This document shows positions 53,056 to 61,935 of a DNA stretch of 64,000 nt, one piece after another. The stretch's first letter is position 1; every line of letters starts with the position of its first letter. The notes beneath the pieces were generated by a model, which worked only from the letters and a program-made list of their open reading frames with translations, had not been told where the DNA came from and searched no databases. The translations under genes were made by a program, and so were the position numbers. This DNA comes from Methylophaga sp. (lineage in GTDB: Bacteria > Pseudomonadota > Gammaproteobacteria > Nitrosococcales > Methylophagaceae): contig JAFIFW010000012.1 in assembly GCA_020831825.1 (NCBI GenBank), forward strand, positions 248,001 to 312,000, in the 5' to 3' direction.

Positions 53056-55190
53056 GCTTTACGTTCCCACACCGTCACTTCCGACAAAGTATGCTGGAAT
53101 TTTCGCCGGGTTTCACGTAACACAAAAGGCACCGATTCAGGGCCATGCACCAGCCTGAAGTTTTGCTCCAAAATGGCCTTCAGTCCATCCAGGGTAAAGA
53201 AGCTTTCACCGTCTTTTTTGAAACCGCCCAGCCAGTCGTCTTTTTCGGTGTGCTCTTCCAGCCAGGTGTAAGGCGAGGTAATCATCAACAGACCGCCCGG
53301 GTTGATTCGCTCATGAACGGTTTGCAGAAACAGCGCGGGCTTGTACAGCCGATCAATCAGGTTTGCCGCCAGAATCAGGTCATATCCTGCAAATACCGGC
53401 TTCAGATTACAGGCATCTCCCTGCAAGAAACTCACTTTGTCAGCAGTCTCTACCAGCCCCAGTTGTTCGAGGCTTCGCTCACGATAAAGTACCAAATCGC
53501 CTTCATCGGCGATGGTGTAACGGAGAACCCCTTGCTCGGCGAGTTGTACGCCAACGTTAATCAGTCGGGCAGAAAAATCCACGCCTGTCACTTCGTCAAA
53601 GTGTCTGGCCAGCTCAAAGGTGGAACGGCCTGTGGCACAGCCTAAATCCAGCGCGCGATGAGCCGGTCTGTCTGCCATTAATGCTATTGCCAGTTCAGCA
53701 AGTGTTTTGGGGAAGTTGGCGACCTCAAAGTAGCTGTCACCGTAGTGAAATTCTGCGTATTCGGACACCAGCTTATCTGTCTCATATTGCGAACTCACTT
53801 GTACAACCTCCTGCTGCGACACAACATAACGAAATCCGGCATGCTGAAAAAAATGTTTCCTAAAGGCATAACGTGAGCTTAATTGTGTTTCATTGCCGCA
53901 CGATACCCATGAACCGCCTTTAATAAGTTGATGTTTGCCATCGTAAGTCGGCGTGGTGAAATCATCATAAATCGGATGCACCTTGAAACCATCAAACGGA
54001 TAAATCGGGGTTTCTGTCCACTGCCAGACATTGCCAATCACATCAAAAAACTCACCATGGGCAAACTGGTTGACCGGACATGACGAGGCAGCATAATCGA
54101 GATGAATATTGGCATCAGTTTGTTGTTGATCCAGCGCCGCAAGCCCAGAAACCTCATATAGCCGATACCATTCGTCTTCAGTCGGTAAGCGGACGGGTAG
54201 CTTGGTTTCTGCCGCCTTCCACTGACAGAAAGCCTTGGCCTCGTGATAGTTGACTTCAGCTGGCCAGTCCCAACGCATTGGTACCCGTTCAGTCATTAAT
54301 CTCAGATGCCAGCCCTGTTCGGATTGATGCCAGAAAGTGGGATGCTGAGCCTTGCTGAAGTTTCTCCATTCCAGTCCCTCGTCTGACCACCACTGATCCT
54401 GTTGATAACCACCCGCCTCAACGAATGAGAGAAATTCCTGATTGCTCACCAGATATCGCGCCGCCTGAAACTCTGCAATTTCGGCTTGATGTCGACCATA
54501 TTCGTTATCCCATCCGTAAATGGGATCGTCAAACGATTTGCCAAGACATACCGAACCCGCAGCGACAGAAACCAGAGCATTCTCAGGGGCAAGTCCACTG
54601 CCAGTCCAGGGTTTCCAGTCAGCTCGACTTTGCACCAACTCGAGCTTTTGTTGCCGAATCAGCACCGAGGAAGTTTCCAGATGAATCAATTCATGTTCAA
54701 TGCCCATGATGATCGCCCACCAGGGGTTTTCCCAGTTGATTGGCAGTGACAATGGCGCCGAATCAATCACCTGATTGACGACTGTCTGAACCTGTTGACG
54801 ATAGTCATGCACCTGTGCAACTGATGGCCAGTCGTAATGGGCATCATTGAGATCATCCCAGCTCATCTCATCAACGCCGACCGCAAACATCGATTCAAAT
54901 CCGGGATTGATGCGTTGCTCGATCAGACCCGCCAGCAGCAGTTTGTTGATGAAAAAGGTCGCTGTGTGTCCGTAATAGAAAATGAGGGGATGTCTTAGGG
55001 AAATCGATTTTTGATAATAGGCCTGCTCGTTTTTGAGCGTTTTGAACAACGACTCATAACGCTCAAAAGTTGAGTTAAACCAGGCCGCAATTTCTCGGCG
55101 CTTATCCTCAATGTCAACGCCATCCAGTCTGGGGGTTCTTAGAAAAACATCATCCTGAATTTGCTTGTTCACTGTGTACTCTGCGTTCAT
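53052..55190 (-). CDS. ovoA: Ovothiol biosynthesis enzyme OvoA (5-histidylcysteine sulfoxide synthase)
   Basis: 712 aa. An N-terminal DinB-like domain with the iron ligands HELIHLE (H-x3-H-x-E) and a Tyr/His-rich segment (FYYGHTATFF). Then comes a formylglycine-enzyme-like (FGE) domain with the core WLPTEDEWYRL-like motif and GGSWVSCGNE. The C-terminal AdoMet methyltransferase domain has RALDLGCATGRSTFEL. This three-domain order is specific to OvoA, which joins Cys sulfur to His C5 with O2 and later methylates 5-thiohistidine. Overlaps the PLP lyase by four bases. Ovothiol is a strong antioxidant thiol. Confidence 0.93.
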   Translation of the reverse strand: MNAEYTVNKQIQDDVFLRTPRLDGVDIEDKRREIAAWFNSTFERYESLFKTLKNEQAYYQKSISLRHPLIFYYGHTATFFINKLLLAGLIEQRINPGFESMFAVGVDEMSWDDLNDAHYDWPSVAQVHDYRQQVQTVVNQVIDSAPLSLPINWENPWWAIIMGIEHELIHLETSSVLIRQQKLELVQSRADWKPWTGSGLAPENALVSVAAGSVCLGKSFDDPIYGWDNEYGRHQAEIAEFQAARYLVSNQEFLSFVEAGGYQQDQWWSDEGLEWRNFSKAQHPTFWHQSEQGWHLRLMTERVPMRWDWPAEVNYHEAKAFCQWKAAETKLPVRLPTEDEWYRLYEVSGLAALDQQQTDANIHLDYAASSCPVNQFAHGEFFDVIGNVWQWTETPIYPFDGFKVHPIYDDFTTPTYDGKHQLIKGGSWVSCGNETQLSSRYAFRKHFFQHAGFRYVVSQQEVVQVSSQYETDKLVSEYAEFHYGDSYFEVANFPKTLAELAIALMADRPAHRALDLGCATGRSTFELARHFDEVTGVDFSARLINVGVQLAEQGVLRYTIADEGDLVLYRERSLEQLGLVETADKVSFLQGDACNLKPVFAGYDLILAANLIDRLYKPALFLQTVHERINPGGLLMITSPYTWLEEHTEKDDWLGGFKKDGESFFTLDGLKAILEQNFRLVHGPESVPFVLRETRRKFQHTLSEVTVWERKA

Positions 55191-55264
55191 GAGCGTATCC
55201 GGTTAATTGAATTTCAATCAGGTCAGACTTGTAAAAAGTCATTTTGTTAGTGCTTGACTGCAGA

Positions 55265-55861
55265 TCAACCTTGCACTGACAGCCAGGCAATTTTGGCAGA
55301 CAGCTCTAACGAGCAACTCCACTTGTAGGCCAGGTTAATAGTCGGTGCACACGCATAAACACCATGACCACGAACGATTGCCACTTTGTGAGTCACCAGC
55401 TGCCCTGCAACGGCAAGCGGTGATTGTTCAACGTAGGATGTGAAAGGAATGTCAATAACAGGCACAACAGGAAAGTAATACTGCCCCTCAAAATCAACGG
55501 GTACAAAGTCTTTTCCTGACAAACTGAGTGCTATGGCATGTGGACCGTGACTATGCAGCACTGCTCGTGCTTCGGGATTATGCCGATAGACTTCCAGATG
55601 CAGTGGTGCATCCAGTGAAGCGCCCGCTGCCAGTTGTCCATCAATACTGCAACACAGTAGATCCTCTGCCTGCAACAAATCCGCACAGCAACCGGTGGGC
55701 GTTATCCAGATTTCATCATGCCAGCGGAAAGAAGCATTCCCACTGTGTGAGTCGTTGTAACCATACTGGCGTAGCCAGCGATAGTGATCGACAAGCTGTT
55801 GTTTCAGCGCTTGTCGTGACTCATGAGGCACTTTGTTGCTCACTGAGCAAAGCATCGACAT
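55265..55861 (-). CDS. Class II aldolase/adducin-like protein
   Basis: 198 aa from ATG 55861, which overlaps the TPR gene by 41 bases; ATG 55855 or GTG 55843 are possible. Metal site His residues are in LHSHGPHA and VRGHGVYA, with the catalytic Glu in LHLEVYR, so the L-fuculose-phosphate-aldolase fold looks complete. The HSGNASFRW segment binds phosphate in relatives. Related enzymes include methylthioribulose-1-phosphate dehydratase and fuculose-phosphate aldolase; the substrate cannot be told. It lies at the end of the TonB operon, which suggests co-expression but no functional link. Confidence 0.8.
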   Translation of the reverse strand: MSMLCSVSNKVPHESRQALKQQLVDHYRWLRQYGYNDSHSGNASFRWHDEIWITPTGCCADLLQAEDLLCCSIDGQLAAGASLDAPLHLEVYRHNPEARAVLHSHGPHAIALSLSGKDFVPVDFEGQYYFPVVPVIDIPFTSYVEQSPLAVAGQLVTHKVAIVRGHGVYACAPTINLAYKWSCSLELSAKIAWLSVQG

Positions 55862-57029
55862 GGCGCAGCCATTGTCCTGCCTGATTTCGTTGCCGTTCAA
55901 AGGCAACCGCCTGGCTGAATTGAGTTCTGGCTTGCAGATAATCGCCCAGATTGAAATAGGCCATTCCCTTGAGCAACAGCAGCTCACCACGTAATCGCTC
56001 ACTCTCCACCATCGGCTCAACTTGTTGCAAGGTGCTCAGTGCATCGGCCCAGCGTTCTTCGCTGATTTGCAGTCTCGCCAACTGAAATCCGGTCTCACCT
56101 GTCTGATCCTGAGTCGCAATAGATGACAAAACTTCAATCGCTCGCGCGAGTTCACGAGCTGCCAGCCAGCTGTCAGCCAGTCTTTTTTGCTGTTCAAAGT
56201 TTCGCGCAATCACGCCATCGGCCATGCCCTTTTCCAGCATAGTTGCCGCTTTGTATGGGATGCCTAAATAACGATACATATCGATGACACGTTGCAGAGT
56301 ATTGGTATCTCCCAAATCCATGCGCATGGTCAGAGAATGGACGGCCAGAGAACGAAATTGCTGTTCCTGCTGCATATATAGGGAAGCCAGATGATCCCAG
56401 TAGTTTTTCTGGTAAGGATAACGGCTGACCATGGTTTCCAGCAGACTGGTGGCGGCACGATACTGGTTAAGCTCCATATGGCCAGCCAGCTGCAGTCGAT
56501 ACCACTCCTCTTTTGGTTGCGAAGTTCGGTTAATCAGGATTTTGATGGTATCGATACTTTTCTGGTAATCCGGCAAACGGTAATAGGCAGTAGCCAGCAA
56601 CAGATAGGCATTATCCGATGGAGCCGCTTCATTTTGCATCCAGCGCTCAAGTTCGGCGATCCCCTCACGATAGTTATCGGCAGCAATCAGTAACTGTGCC
56701 AGATTAAATCGAAGGTTATGATTCACATCCGGTGGCAAGGCCTCTGATGCAAGCGCTTCGCGAAAAGTGCTTGCTGCCCTTGCATAGTCACCGGTTTCTG
56801 AATAGAGATAACCAAGCGTCTGTCTGATCATTGCGGCGTCGTATGAACTCGATGAAATATCACGCAGCAATGCCTGTAAGTCACGCTCGGCCTGTGTGTA
56901 TTGCTGTGCCTCCATTTTCTCATGGGCAGCACTTAATACTCGATAGGTTGACTCGGTCAATAGATACTGTTCGGCAGCGGCGACCGTGTGTAAGCCAAGA
57001 AAGACTATCAGTAAGATTCGGCCCATCAT
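55821..57029 (-). CDS. Tetratricopeptide repeat protein of the TonB operon
   Basis: 402 aa, with a signal peptide (MMGRILLIVFLGLHTVAAA). Several TPR-type helix pairs are visible, for example AAMIRQTLGYLYSETGDYA, DNAYLLLATAYYRLPDYQKS and GELLLLKGMAYFNLGDYL. It sits directly after tonB (overlap of one base at 57029), as in Vibrio/Shewanella TonB2-type clusters. TPR proteins there are thought to help build the energising complex. Periplasmic by signal peptide. Confidence 0.85.
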   Translation of the reverse strand: MMGRILLIVFLGLHTVAAAEQYLLTESTYRVLSAAHEKMEAQQYTQAERDLQALLRDISSSSYDAAMIRQTLGYLYSETGDYARAASTFREALASEALPPDVNHNLRFNLAQLLIAADNYREGIAELERWMQNEAAPSDNAYLLLATAYYRLPDYQKSIDTIKILINRTSQPKEEWYRLQLAGHMELNQYRAATSLLETMVSRYPYQKNYWDHLASLYMQQEQQFRSLAVHSLTMRMDLGDTNTLQRVIDMYRYLGIPYKAATMLEKGMADGVIARNFEQQKRLADSWLAARELARAIEVLSSIATQDQTGETGFQLARLQISEERWADALSTLQQVEPMVESERLRGELLLLKGMAYFNLGDYLQARTQFSQAVAFERQRNQAGQWLRHVDALLSEQQSAS

Positions 57030-57691
57030 CAGCGTGCCATCCTGAATTCAATTTCTTGTGTAGCTCGGCGCTCAACCGGTTGACCATCCACCACTTTTGG
57101 CCTGAACTTCCATCGGGCAATTGCATTGAGCGCTTCACGGTCGAATATGTTTTCTGGTGTAGCCCTGACCACCACAGGATCTCTCACAGAGCCATCTCTG
57201 GTGATTGTAAACTCAACCGTCACCACGCCCTCAATACCTCTGCGCTGGGCGGTACGCGGGTAATTTGGCGGAATCCTGACCAGCGGCACAACTTCATCAT
57301 CCATGCTTGGTTCAATGGCCGGGCCCGGTGTTGCTGCGGGTGCCGGTGCCGCCATAAAGTCACCCAGGTAAGGGCCACCCGCTATACTCAAAGGCACATC
57401 TATGCGTGGCACATTCAGTTGTGGTGAAGGCACATTGGGCGGCGTCACATCTGGTGCGGCTGCAGAAGGTGGAGGTGGCGGTGGTTCTTCAGGTGGCGGC
57501 GGCGGTTCTGGTCGTTCCCGACGTCTGGTCTCAGGCTCAGTCTCTTCCCGCTGCATCCGAATAAAATCAAGCAGCCGGATATCTTCCGTCAGTTGTCGGT
57601 CAACGACCTTTGGAGTGACCATTTGTTTCATCAGTAAAAACAAACCAACGTTCACGACAATCGCCAAAAGCAAGCCCACAAACAAACGCAT
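57029..57691 (-). CDS. tonB: TonB family energy transducer
   Basis: 220 aa. N-terminal anchor helix (LFVGLLLAIVVNVGLFLLM), a Pro/Glu-rich spacer (PEPPPPPEEPPPPPPS) and a second Pro/Asn stretch. A C-terminal TonB domain (YPRTAQRRGIEGVVTVEFTI, ending RRATQEIEF) follows. It carries the energy of the ExbB-ExbD motor to outer-membrane receptors. The short length and the ERRATQEIEFRM ending match TonB2-type proteins. Follows exbD by 12 bases. Confidence 0.92.
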   Translation of the reverse strand: MRLFVGLLLAIVVNVGLFLLMKQMVTPKVVDRQLTEDIRLLDFIRMQREETEPETRRRERPEPPPPPEEPPPPPPSAAAPDVTPPNVPSPQLNVPRIDVPLSIAGGPYLGDFMAAPAPAATPGPAIEPSMDDEVVPLVRIPPNYPRTAQRRGIEGVVTVEFTITRDGSVRDPVVVRATPENIFDREALNAIARWKFRPKVVDGQPVERRATQEIEFRMAR

Positions 57692-57703
57692 CGGCTAAGG
57701 CCC

Positions 57704-58111
57704 CTATTCCGCTTCAGCGGCGATTGAGACATTGGCAACGCCAGCCAGGCGAGCCTGATCCATGACCTCTATCAACAGACCGGTTTTGGCATCTCTGTCA
57801 GCAAGAATAATCACCGAACCTTCCGGATTTTCAGCATGCATACGCTCAACATTGGCTCGAACCGCGCGTCGATCAATTTGCCGGCCATCCATCCAGATTT
57901 CATCATTGGCACGAATAGAAACCATTATATTGGCACGTTCCTTACTGGTTGCAGTCTGTGCTGAGGGGCGCGTTACATCAACACCTGTTTCTCGGACAAA
58001 TGACGTAGTCACAATAAAGAAAATCAGCAAGATGAACACCATATCAATCAATGGCGTCATGTTGATTTCAGCAACACCGCCACTATGTCGACGCGAATGT
58101 CGGTTTCTCAT
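57704..58111 (-). CDS. exbD: ExbD-type biopolymer transport protein
   Basis: 135 aa. A single transmembrane helix with the key Asp in MTPLIDMVFILLIFFIV (about residue 23), followed by the periplasmic domain (VSIRANDEIWMDGRQID, then VIILADRDAKTG). Proton-conducting partner of ExbB. Ten bases separate it from exbB. Confidence 0.92.
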   Translation of the reverse strand: MRNRHSRRHSGGVAEINMTPLIDMVFILLIFFIVTTSFVRETGVDVTRPSAQTATSKERANIMVSIRANDEIWMDGRQIDRRAVRANVERMHAENPEGSVIILADRDAKTGLLIEVMDQARLAGVANVSIAAEAE

Positions 58112-58121
58112 AATAAGGTCC

Positions 58122-58646
58122 TTAATACCTTCGCAATGCAGCGGCTAAGTTGTCTACGCGACGTGATACCTGCTGTTGTAATTGAGTGATGAAGTACATC
58201 CCGGAAAGAGCTGTCATCAGCCCCCCCATTGTGGTGATTAACGCAATAGAGATTCCGCTAGCCATCCCTCTGGTGTTTCCGGTCCCAAAAACAGTCATGA
58301 CATCAAACGTCTGAATCATTCCATATACCGTACCCAGCAAGCCAAGCATGGGGAGCACACCTGTCAGTGTTTTAATTGGCACTATGTGTCGCTGCAATTC
58401 ATATCGGCTATTCGCAATCATGCCCGCACGAATCTGCTGAGAGCACCAGCTGCGTCTATCGCTACGTTGTTGCCAGGCATCAACATATATTTCAGCCTGC
58501 CGTGGATAAACAAAATAAACAAAGTAATAACGCTCAATTATGAGTGCCCACATCAACACAGAAGCTAAAAGAATACTCCACAGAACTATTCCACCTTGCT
58601 CCATCAGCAAGCCTAGTTCGAAAAGATTACTGCTCAGTATATCCAT
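58122..58646 (-). CDS. exbB: ExbB-type proton channel (short)
   Basis: 174 aa from ATG 58646 (GGAA upstream, 20-base overlap with the preceding gene). Three membrane helices; the MotA/TolQ/ExbB core includes GVLPMLGLLGTVYGMIQTF and GISIALITTMGGLMTALSGM. Small size and order (large ExbB-like protein, then ExbB2, ExbD, TonB) fit the TonB2 systems of Vibrio. Confidence 0.9.
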   Translation of the reverse strand: MDILSSNLFELGLLMEQGGIVLWSILLASVLMWALIIERYYFVYFVYPRQAEIYVDAWQQRSDRRSWCSQQIRAGMIANSRYELQRHIVPIKTLTGVLPMLGLLGTVYGMIQTFDVMTVFGTGNTRGMASGISIALITTMGGLMTALSGMYFITQLQQQVSRRVDNLAAALRRY

Positions 58647-59991
58647 TCTGTTTTTCCGCATTACGTGCAACAATTGCCGCACTTTCCTCATCAAGGATTT
58701 GTATCAAGCGGTTACTCTTGCTGGACAGAGCGCTGTGCATCAGTAACAAAGGAATAGCAACTGCAAGTCCTAACTGGGTAGTCACTAATGCCTGTGAAAT
58801 GCCACCTGACATCAGTTTTGGATCACTGGTGCCAAATAATGTAATCGACTGGAATGTTTCGATCATGCCGGAAACCGTTCCTAACAAGCCCAACATGGGT
58901 GCGATTGCAGCCAGAATAGCCAAAGTCACCAAACCTCTTTCGATATTGGGTGTTTCACGCAGAATTGCCTCATCCAGCTTCAATGATAGCGTTTCAACAT
59001 CATTCGCCAGCTCATCGCTATACACTGACAATATCCGCCCTAGTGGATTATTCTGACTGGTTTCACTTGTTTTTTGTTGCCGGCTTACCCGACTCTGGAC
59101 AAATACGAGGTACACAAATCGCTGAACAGCAATCAGCAAACCAATCACACCCAATCCTAAGATGATATATCCGATCCATCCACCCTGTTCTACACGTTCC
59201 TGCAAACTCGGAGTTTGTACCAGCAAAGCCATGATCGCACCACGTGTAGGGTCAATCACCACCGGCTGTAAGCTACCTGCTTCAGCGTTTTCAAAGTTGT
59301 TTGCGACATCACGCAAACGCTGTACAGGCTGCCTGGCCAATTCAACCAAATTGCCAGTCTCAGGCAGATAGCGGAGGAACTTGCCATCACTAAATGCGGT
59401 AAAAACACCGACACGAGTGACCTCTCGTGATTCCATGGCACCACTCGCGTTGATGATATCTGCTTCAAATCGCACAACTTTTCCGGAAGCAGTCATCTCT
59501 TCTTGAAAACTGAGCCAAAGCATATGCAGATCATCAATGGTAGGCTGTTGTTGTCGCTCGGCCAAGGCACTGAGTTGTTCAATGCGTTCACGGTTCTGCA
59601 ATGACGTCATCGAGTTTTCCAACACGCTCCGGCTGTCATTAACCATTTGCCGAACCGAACCAAACAATTCACCGAGCGACCCTGATTTCTCTTGCAGTTG
59701 AGCTTCCTTGTCGATGATGATCAGTTCGTTTTGTTCAAACTGTTCACTCAGTGAAGATGTCCGAGCTTCCTCGCTGGCCAGCGCACTTCTGGCTTCACGC
59801 AGCAAGCGTGCTTGTTGATCTCGCGCTTCAAGAAACTCGGCCTCTCTCAGTTTGTTTTGTTGCTGCTCAAGCACACGTTCACGTTTAACTTGCTCCAGCA
59901 GTTCATCGATGTTGGCAGGGGGCGCAGCAGTAACTTGCAGCGAATTGATCAGTAGTCCCAGACCCAGGCTGGTGGCGAGTAGTTTTTTCAT
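58627..59991 (-). CDS. Large MotA/TolQ/ExbB-domain protein (TtpC-like)
   Basis: 454 aa. Signal peptide (LGLGLLINSLQVTAA), then about 100 residues of Gln/Glu/Arg coiled coil and a periplasmic domain. The C-terminal third is a TolQ/ExbB channel domain (APMLGLLGTVSGMIETFQ). This is the layout of TtpC, an extra protein needed by Vibrio TonB2 systems. Overlaps the DUF3450 gene before it and exbB after it. Confidence 0.85.
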   Translation of the reverse strand: MKKLLATSLGLGLLINSLQVTAAPPANIDELLEQVKRERVLEQQQNKLREAEFLEARDQQARLLREARSALASEEARTSSLSEQFEQNELIIIDKEAQLQEKSGSLGELFGSVRQMVNDSRSVLENSMTSLQNRERIEQLSALAERQQQPTIDDLHMLWLSFQEEMTASGKVVRFEADIINASGAMESREVTRVGVFTAFSDGKFLRYLPETGNLVELARQPVQRLRDVANNFENAEAGSLQPVVIDPTRGAIMALLVQTPSLQERVEQGGWIGYIILGLGVIGLLIAVQRFVYLVFVQSRVSRQQKTSETSQNNPLGRILSVYSDELANDVETLSLKLDEAILRETPNIERGLVTLAILAAIAPMLGLLGTVSGMIETFQSITLFGTSDPKLMSGGISQALVTTQLGLAVAIPLLLMHSALSSKSNRLIQILDEESAAIVARNAEKQNGYTEQ

Positions 59992-60761
59992 TCGGCACGC
60001 TCCACTGCTTTGACTGGAAGCACCAATAAGTCTGGTGGTAATTGTCTACGTGCCACTTTAAGTCCCTGATCGACAGATTTTATGTAGTGGTTGGGTAACT
60101 TTTGCCATTGTCCTGCGTCAGGATCCCACACTCCGGCTTCCAGACTATCCAGTGTCAGGTAGTAGAGTCCAACACGGCCCATACGCAAGAAATCAACGGT
60201 TCGAGACTGGCCATTTACATCCAGTGTGCCCTGATAAGCTTCGATGGTACGTCCATATTCAGTTTCAACCTGATAAGCTTCAAGAATTCGGCGATATTTT
60301 TCGGCCAAAGAAACGTCAGAACGTGACATCAGGGCTTGCAGTTGAACCACTCTTTCCTGGCGCTCTTCTGGCAGGAATGGGGCATCCAGCTCAACAAACT
60401 GCGCCATGACTTCGATCATCTGCATCATCAGTGGCACGATGTCGCGCTGGGTTGCCTCAATATTAATCAGTTGCTCGTCGATGGATTGCAGTTCTTTCTG
60501 CTGAGAGTTGACCAGTTGCTCTAGTTGCTCATTGTAGGCCCGCAGACTTTGAGTCTGTCTGAGCACTTCACGATATTCCGCCAGCAGGTCAGTTGTTTCA
60601 TCAACCAGATTGTCAATTTGTTGCTGAGATTGACGAGCAGCACTATCGGTGTTGACTTGCGTTTCTATGGCATGTTCCAGCGACTCTTGCGCCTGTACTG
60701 TCAGCATAATGCTGAGCAGCAAGCCGAAAAGGCCCCAGCGCGCTATGTTGGCTTTGTGCAT
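59988..60761 (-). CDS. DUF3450 family exported protein
   Basis: 257 aa from ATG 60761 (GAGGG upstream). Signal peptide (LFGLLLSIMLTVQAQ), then a long coiled coil (LLAEYREVLRQTQSLRAYNEQ). A globular part with QVETEYGRTIEAYQGTLDV follows, ending GLYYLTLDS. DUF3450 always precedes TtpC-like genes, so it is the periplasmic partner of this TonB system. First gene of the six-gene unit. Confidence 0.87.
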   Translation of the reverse strand: MHKANIARWGLFGLLLSIMLTVQAQESLEHAIETQVNTDSAARQSQQQIDNLVDETTDLLAEYREVLRQTQSLRAYNEQLEQLVNSQQKELQSIDEQLINIEATQRDIVPLMMQMIEVMAQFVELDAPFLPEERQERVVQLQALMSRSDVSLAEKYRRILEAYQVETEYGRTIEAYQGTLDVNGQSRTVDFLRMGRVGLYYLTLDSLEAGVWDPDAGQWQKLPNHYIKSVDQGLKVARRQLPPDLLVLPVKAVERAE

Positions 60762-60842
60762 CAAATATTTCCCTCTCCGGCAAACCAGCCGTGAAAAAAT
60801 CGAAGCGCCATCATAGCAAGATAAAACGGCCACTGTGAACAT

Positions 60843-60890
60843 CTAAATAAGAATTTTTATCATTTAGACCTAAATAGGAATTTTTCCTAT
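60843..60890. promoter_or_regulatory. Direct repeat and dyad upstream of the TonB operon
   Basis: CTAAATAAGAATTTTT (60843-60858) recurs as CTAAATAGGAATTTTT (60870-60885), 27 bases apart. The second copy overlaps the perfect dyad ATAGGAA-TTT-TTCCTAT (60874-60890). It lies about 80-130 bases upstream of the DUF3450 start and looks like a regulator binding site. The regulator is unknown; the signature is not that of a Fur box. Confidence 0.5.
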
Positions 60891-60907
60891 ACTGAATTAT
60901 TTCGGAC

Positions 60908-60936
60908 AAAAAAAAGCCAGACCCTTGGGTCTGGCT
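60908..60936 (-). terminator. Rho-independent terminator (minus strand)
   Basis: Stem AGCCAGACCC/GGGTCTGGCT followed on the minus strand by eight T. It would end the message of the response regulator gene, about 360 bases after its stop. Confidence 0.85.
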
Positions 60937-61296
60937 GAAAACCTTCATTGAAGGAGAGAGAAATATAAGACGATAGAAGCTGAAAATTCCTATGGACTTG
61001 CTGCATATGATAGAGACTGCAAGCAAGTCTGGCATGAGTGAGTTATCCCGTAATGCAGGGAATTTATTCCTCATGCTGGATGTGTCGACTGCACCAGTGC
61101 TTTACTCTGACCAGCAATAAGGTCGTAATACCACCTGATCGTCATTGCGGAAAACGTTTAGTGTTTGTCCACAATCTCTGCACGGCCTCTCAGATTCCCG
61201 CATGCCCGGGAATGCCGATAGTCAGGGGCGGGAATAACGAGGGTGAGGCTCGGCATTACGAGAGTATGGCGCTTGCAAAATCAAGACTCTCAGCGG
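60937..61296. other. Intergenic stretch with a REP-like hairpin
   Basis: No gene is seen here. It contains ATTCCCG-loop-CGGGAAT at 61194-61213, related to the repeats near 27.8-27.9 kb. The rest is the 3' untranslated region of the response regulator. Confidence 0.6.
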
Positions 61297-61932
61297 CTAG
61301 GATGACAAACCATGACTGATGGCAAACCGCATCAGTTCAGCGGTTTTGCTAATATCCAGTTTGCTTTTGATCTGAGTCAGATTGTTGGCGACGGTTTTGT
61401 AACTGATACCCAATACATCTGAAATTTCATTCATGCTCTTTCCTTCACCCAGCAAACGCAGAATTTCCAGCTCGCGGCGCGACAGATCACTCAAGGCACT
61501 GGTGCCGGAATCGATGTTTAACATGGCAAGTTGCTGCGCCATATCAGGACTCAGATAAATCTTACCCTCGAGTACCTTGTTGACCGCTTCAACCAAATGA
61601 TCGGCAGCATTGTTTTTGGTGATATATCCTCGAGCTCCAGCCTGCATAGCCCGAGATGCGAACACCGGATCCTCATGCATGCTGAACATCAGCACCTTGG
61701 CATTATCACGATTGGCCCGAATGCGACGTAGCACTTCCAGCCCGCCCATTCCAGGCAGGGTGATATCCAGCAGTACCATATCTGGATAAAGCTCCTGAAA
61801 TACCCGATAGCCCTCTTCACCCGTCTCAGCCTCTACCACTTTTGCCAAGGGTATTTGCTGAATCAGCTGCCGACATCCGGCTCTGACGATTGGATGGTCA
61901 TCAACGACCAGAATGGTAATCGACTGTTTCAT
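61297..61932 (-). CDS. NarL/FixJ-family response regulator
   Basis: 211 aa. Receiver domain with acidic pair in ILVVDDHPIVRAG and phospho-acceptor Asp in MVLLDITLPGMGG (about residue 56). LuxR-type HTH at the C-terminus (LSRRELEILRLLGEGKSMNE, then GISYKTVANNLTQIKSKL). Transcription factor controlled by the adjacent kinase, three bases away. Targets unknown. Confidence 0.92.
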   Translation of the reverse strand: MKQSITILVVDDHPIVRAGCRQLIQQIPLAKVVEAETGEEGYRVFQELYPDMVLLDITLPGMGGLEVLRRIRANRDNAKVLMFSMHEDPVFASRAMQAGARGYITKNNAADHLVEAVNKVLEGKIYLSPDMAQQLAMLNIDSGTSALSDLSRRELEILRLLGEGKSMNEISDVLGISYKTVANNLTQIKSKLDISKTAELMRFAISHGLSS

Positions 61933-61935
61933 CTG

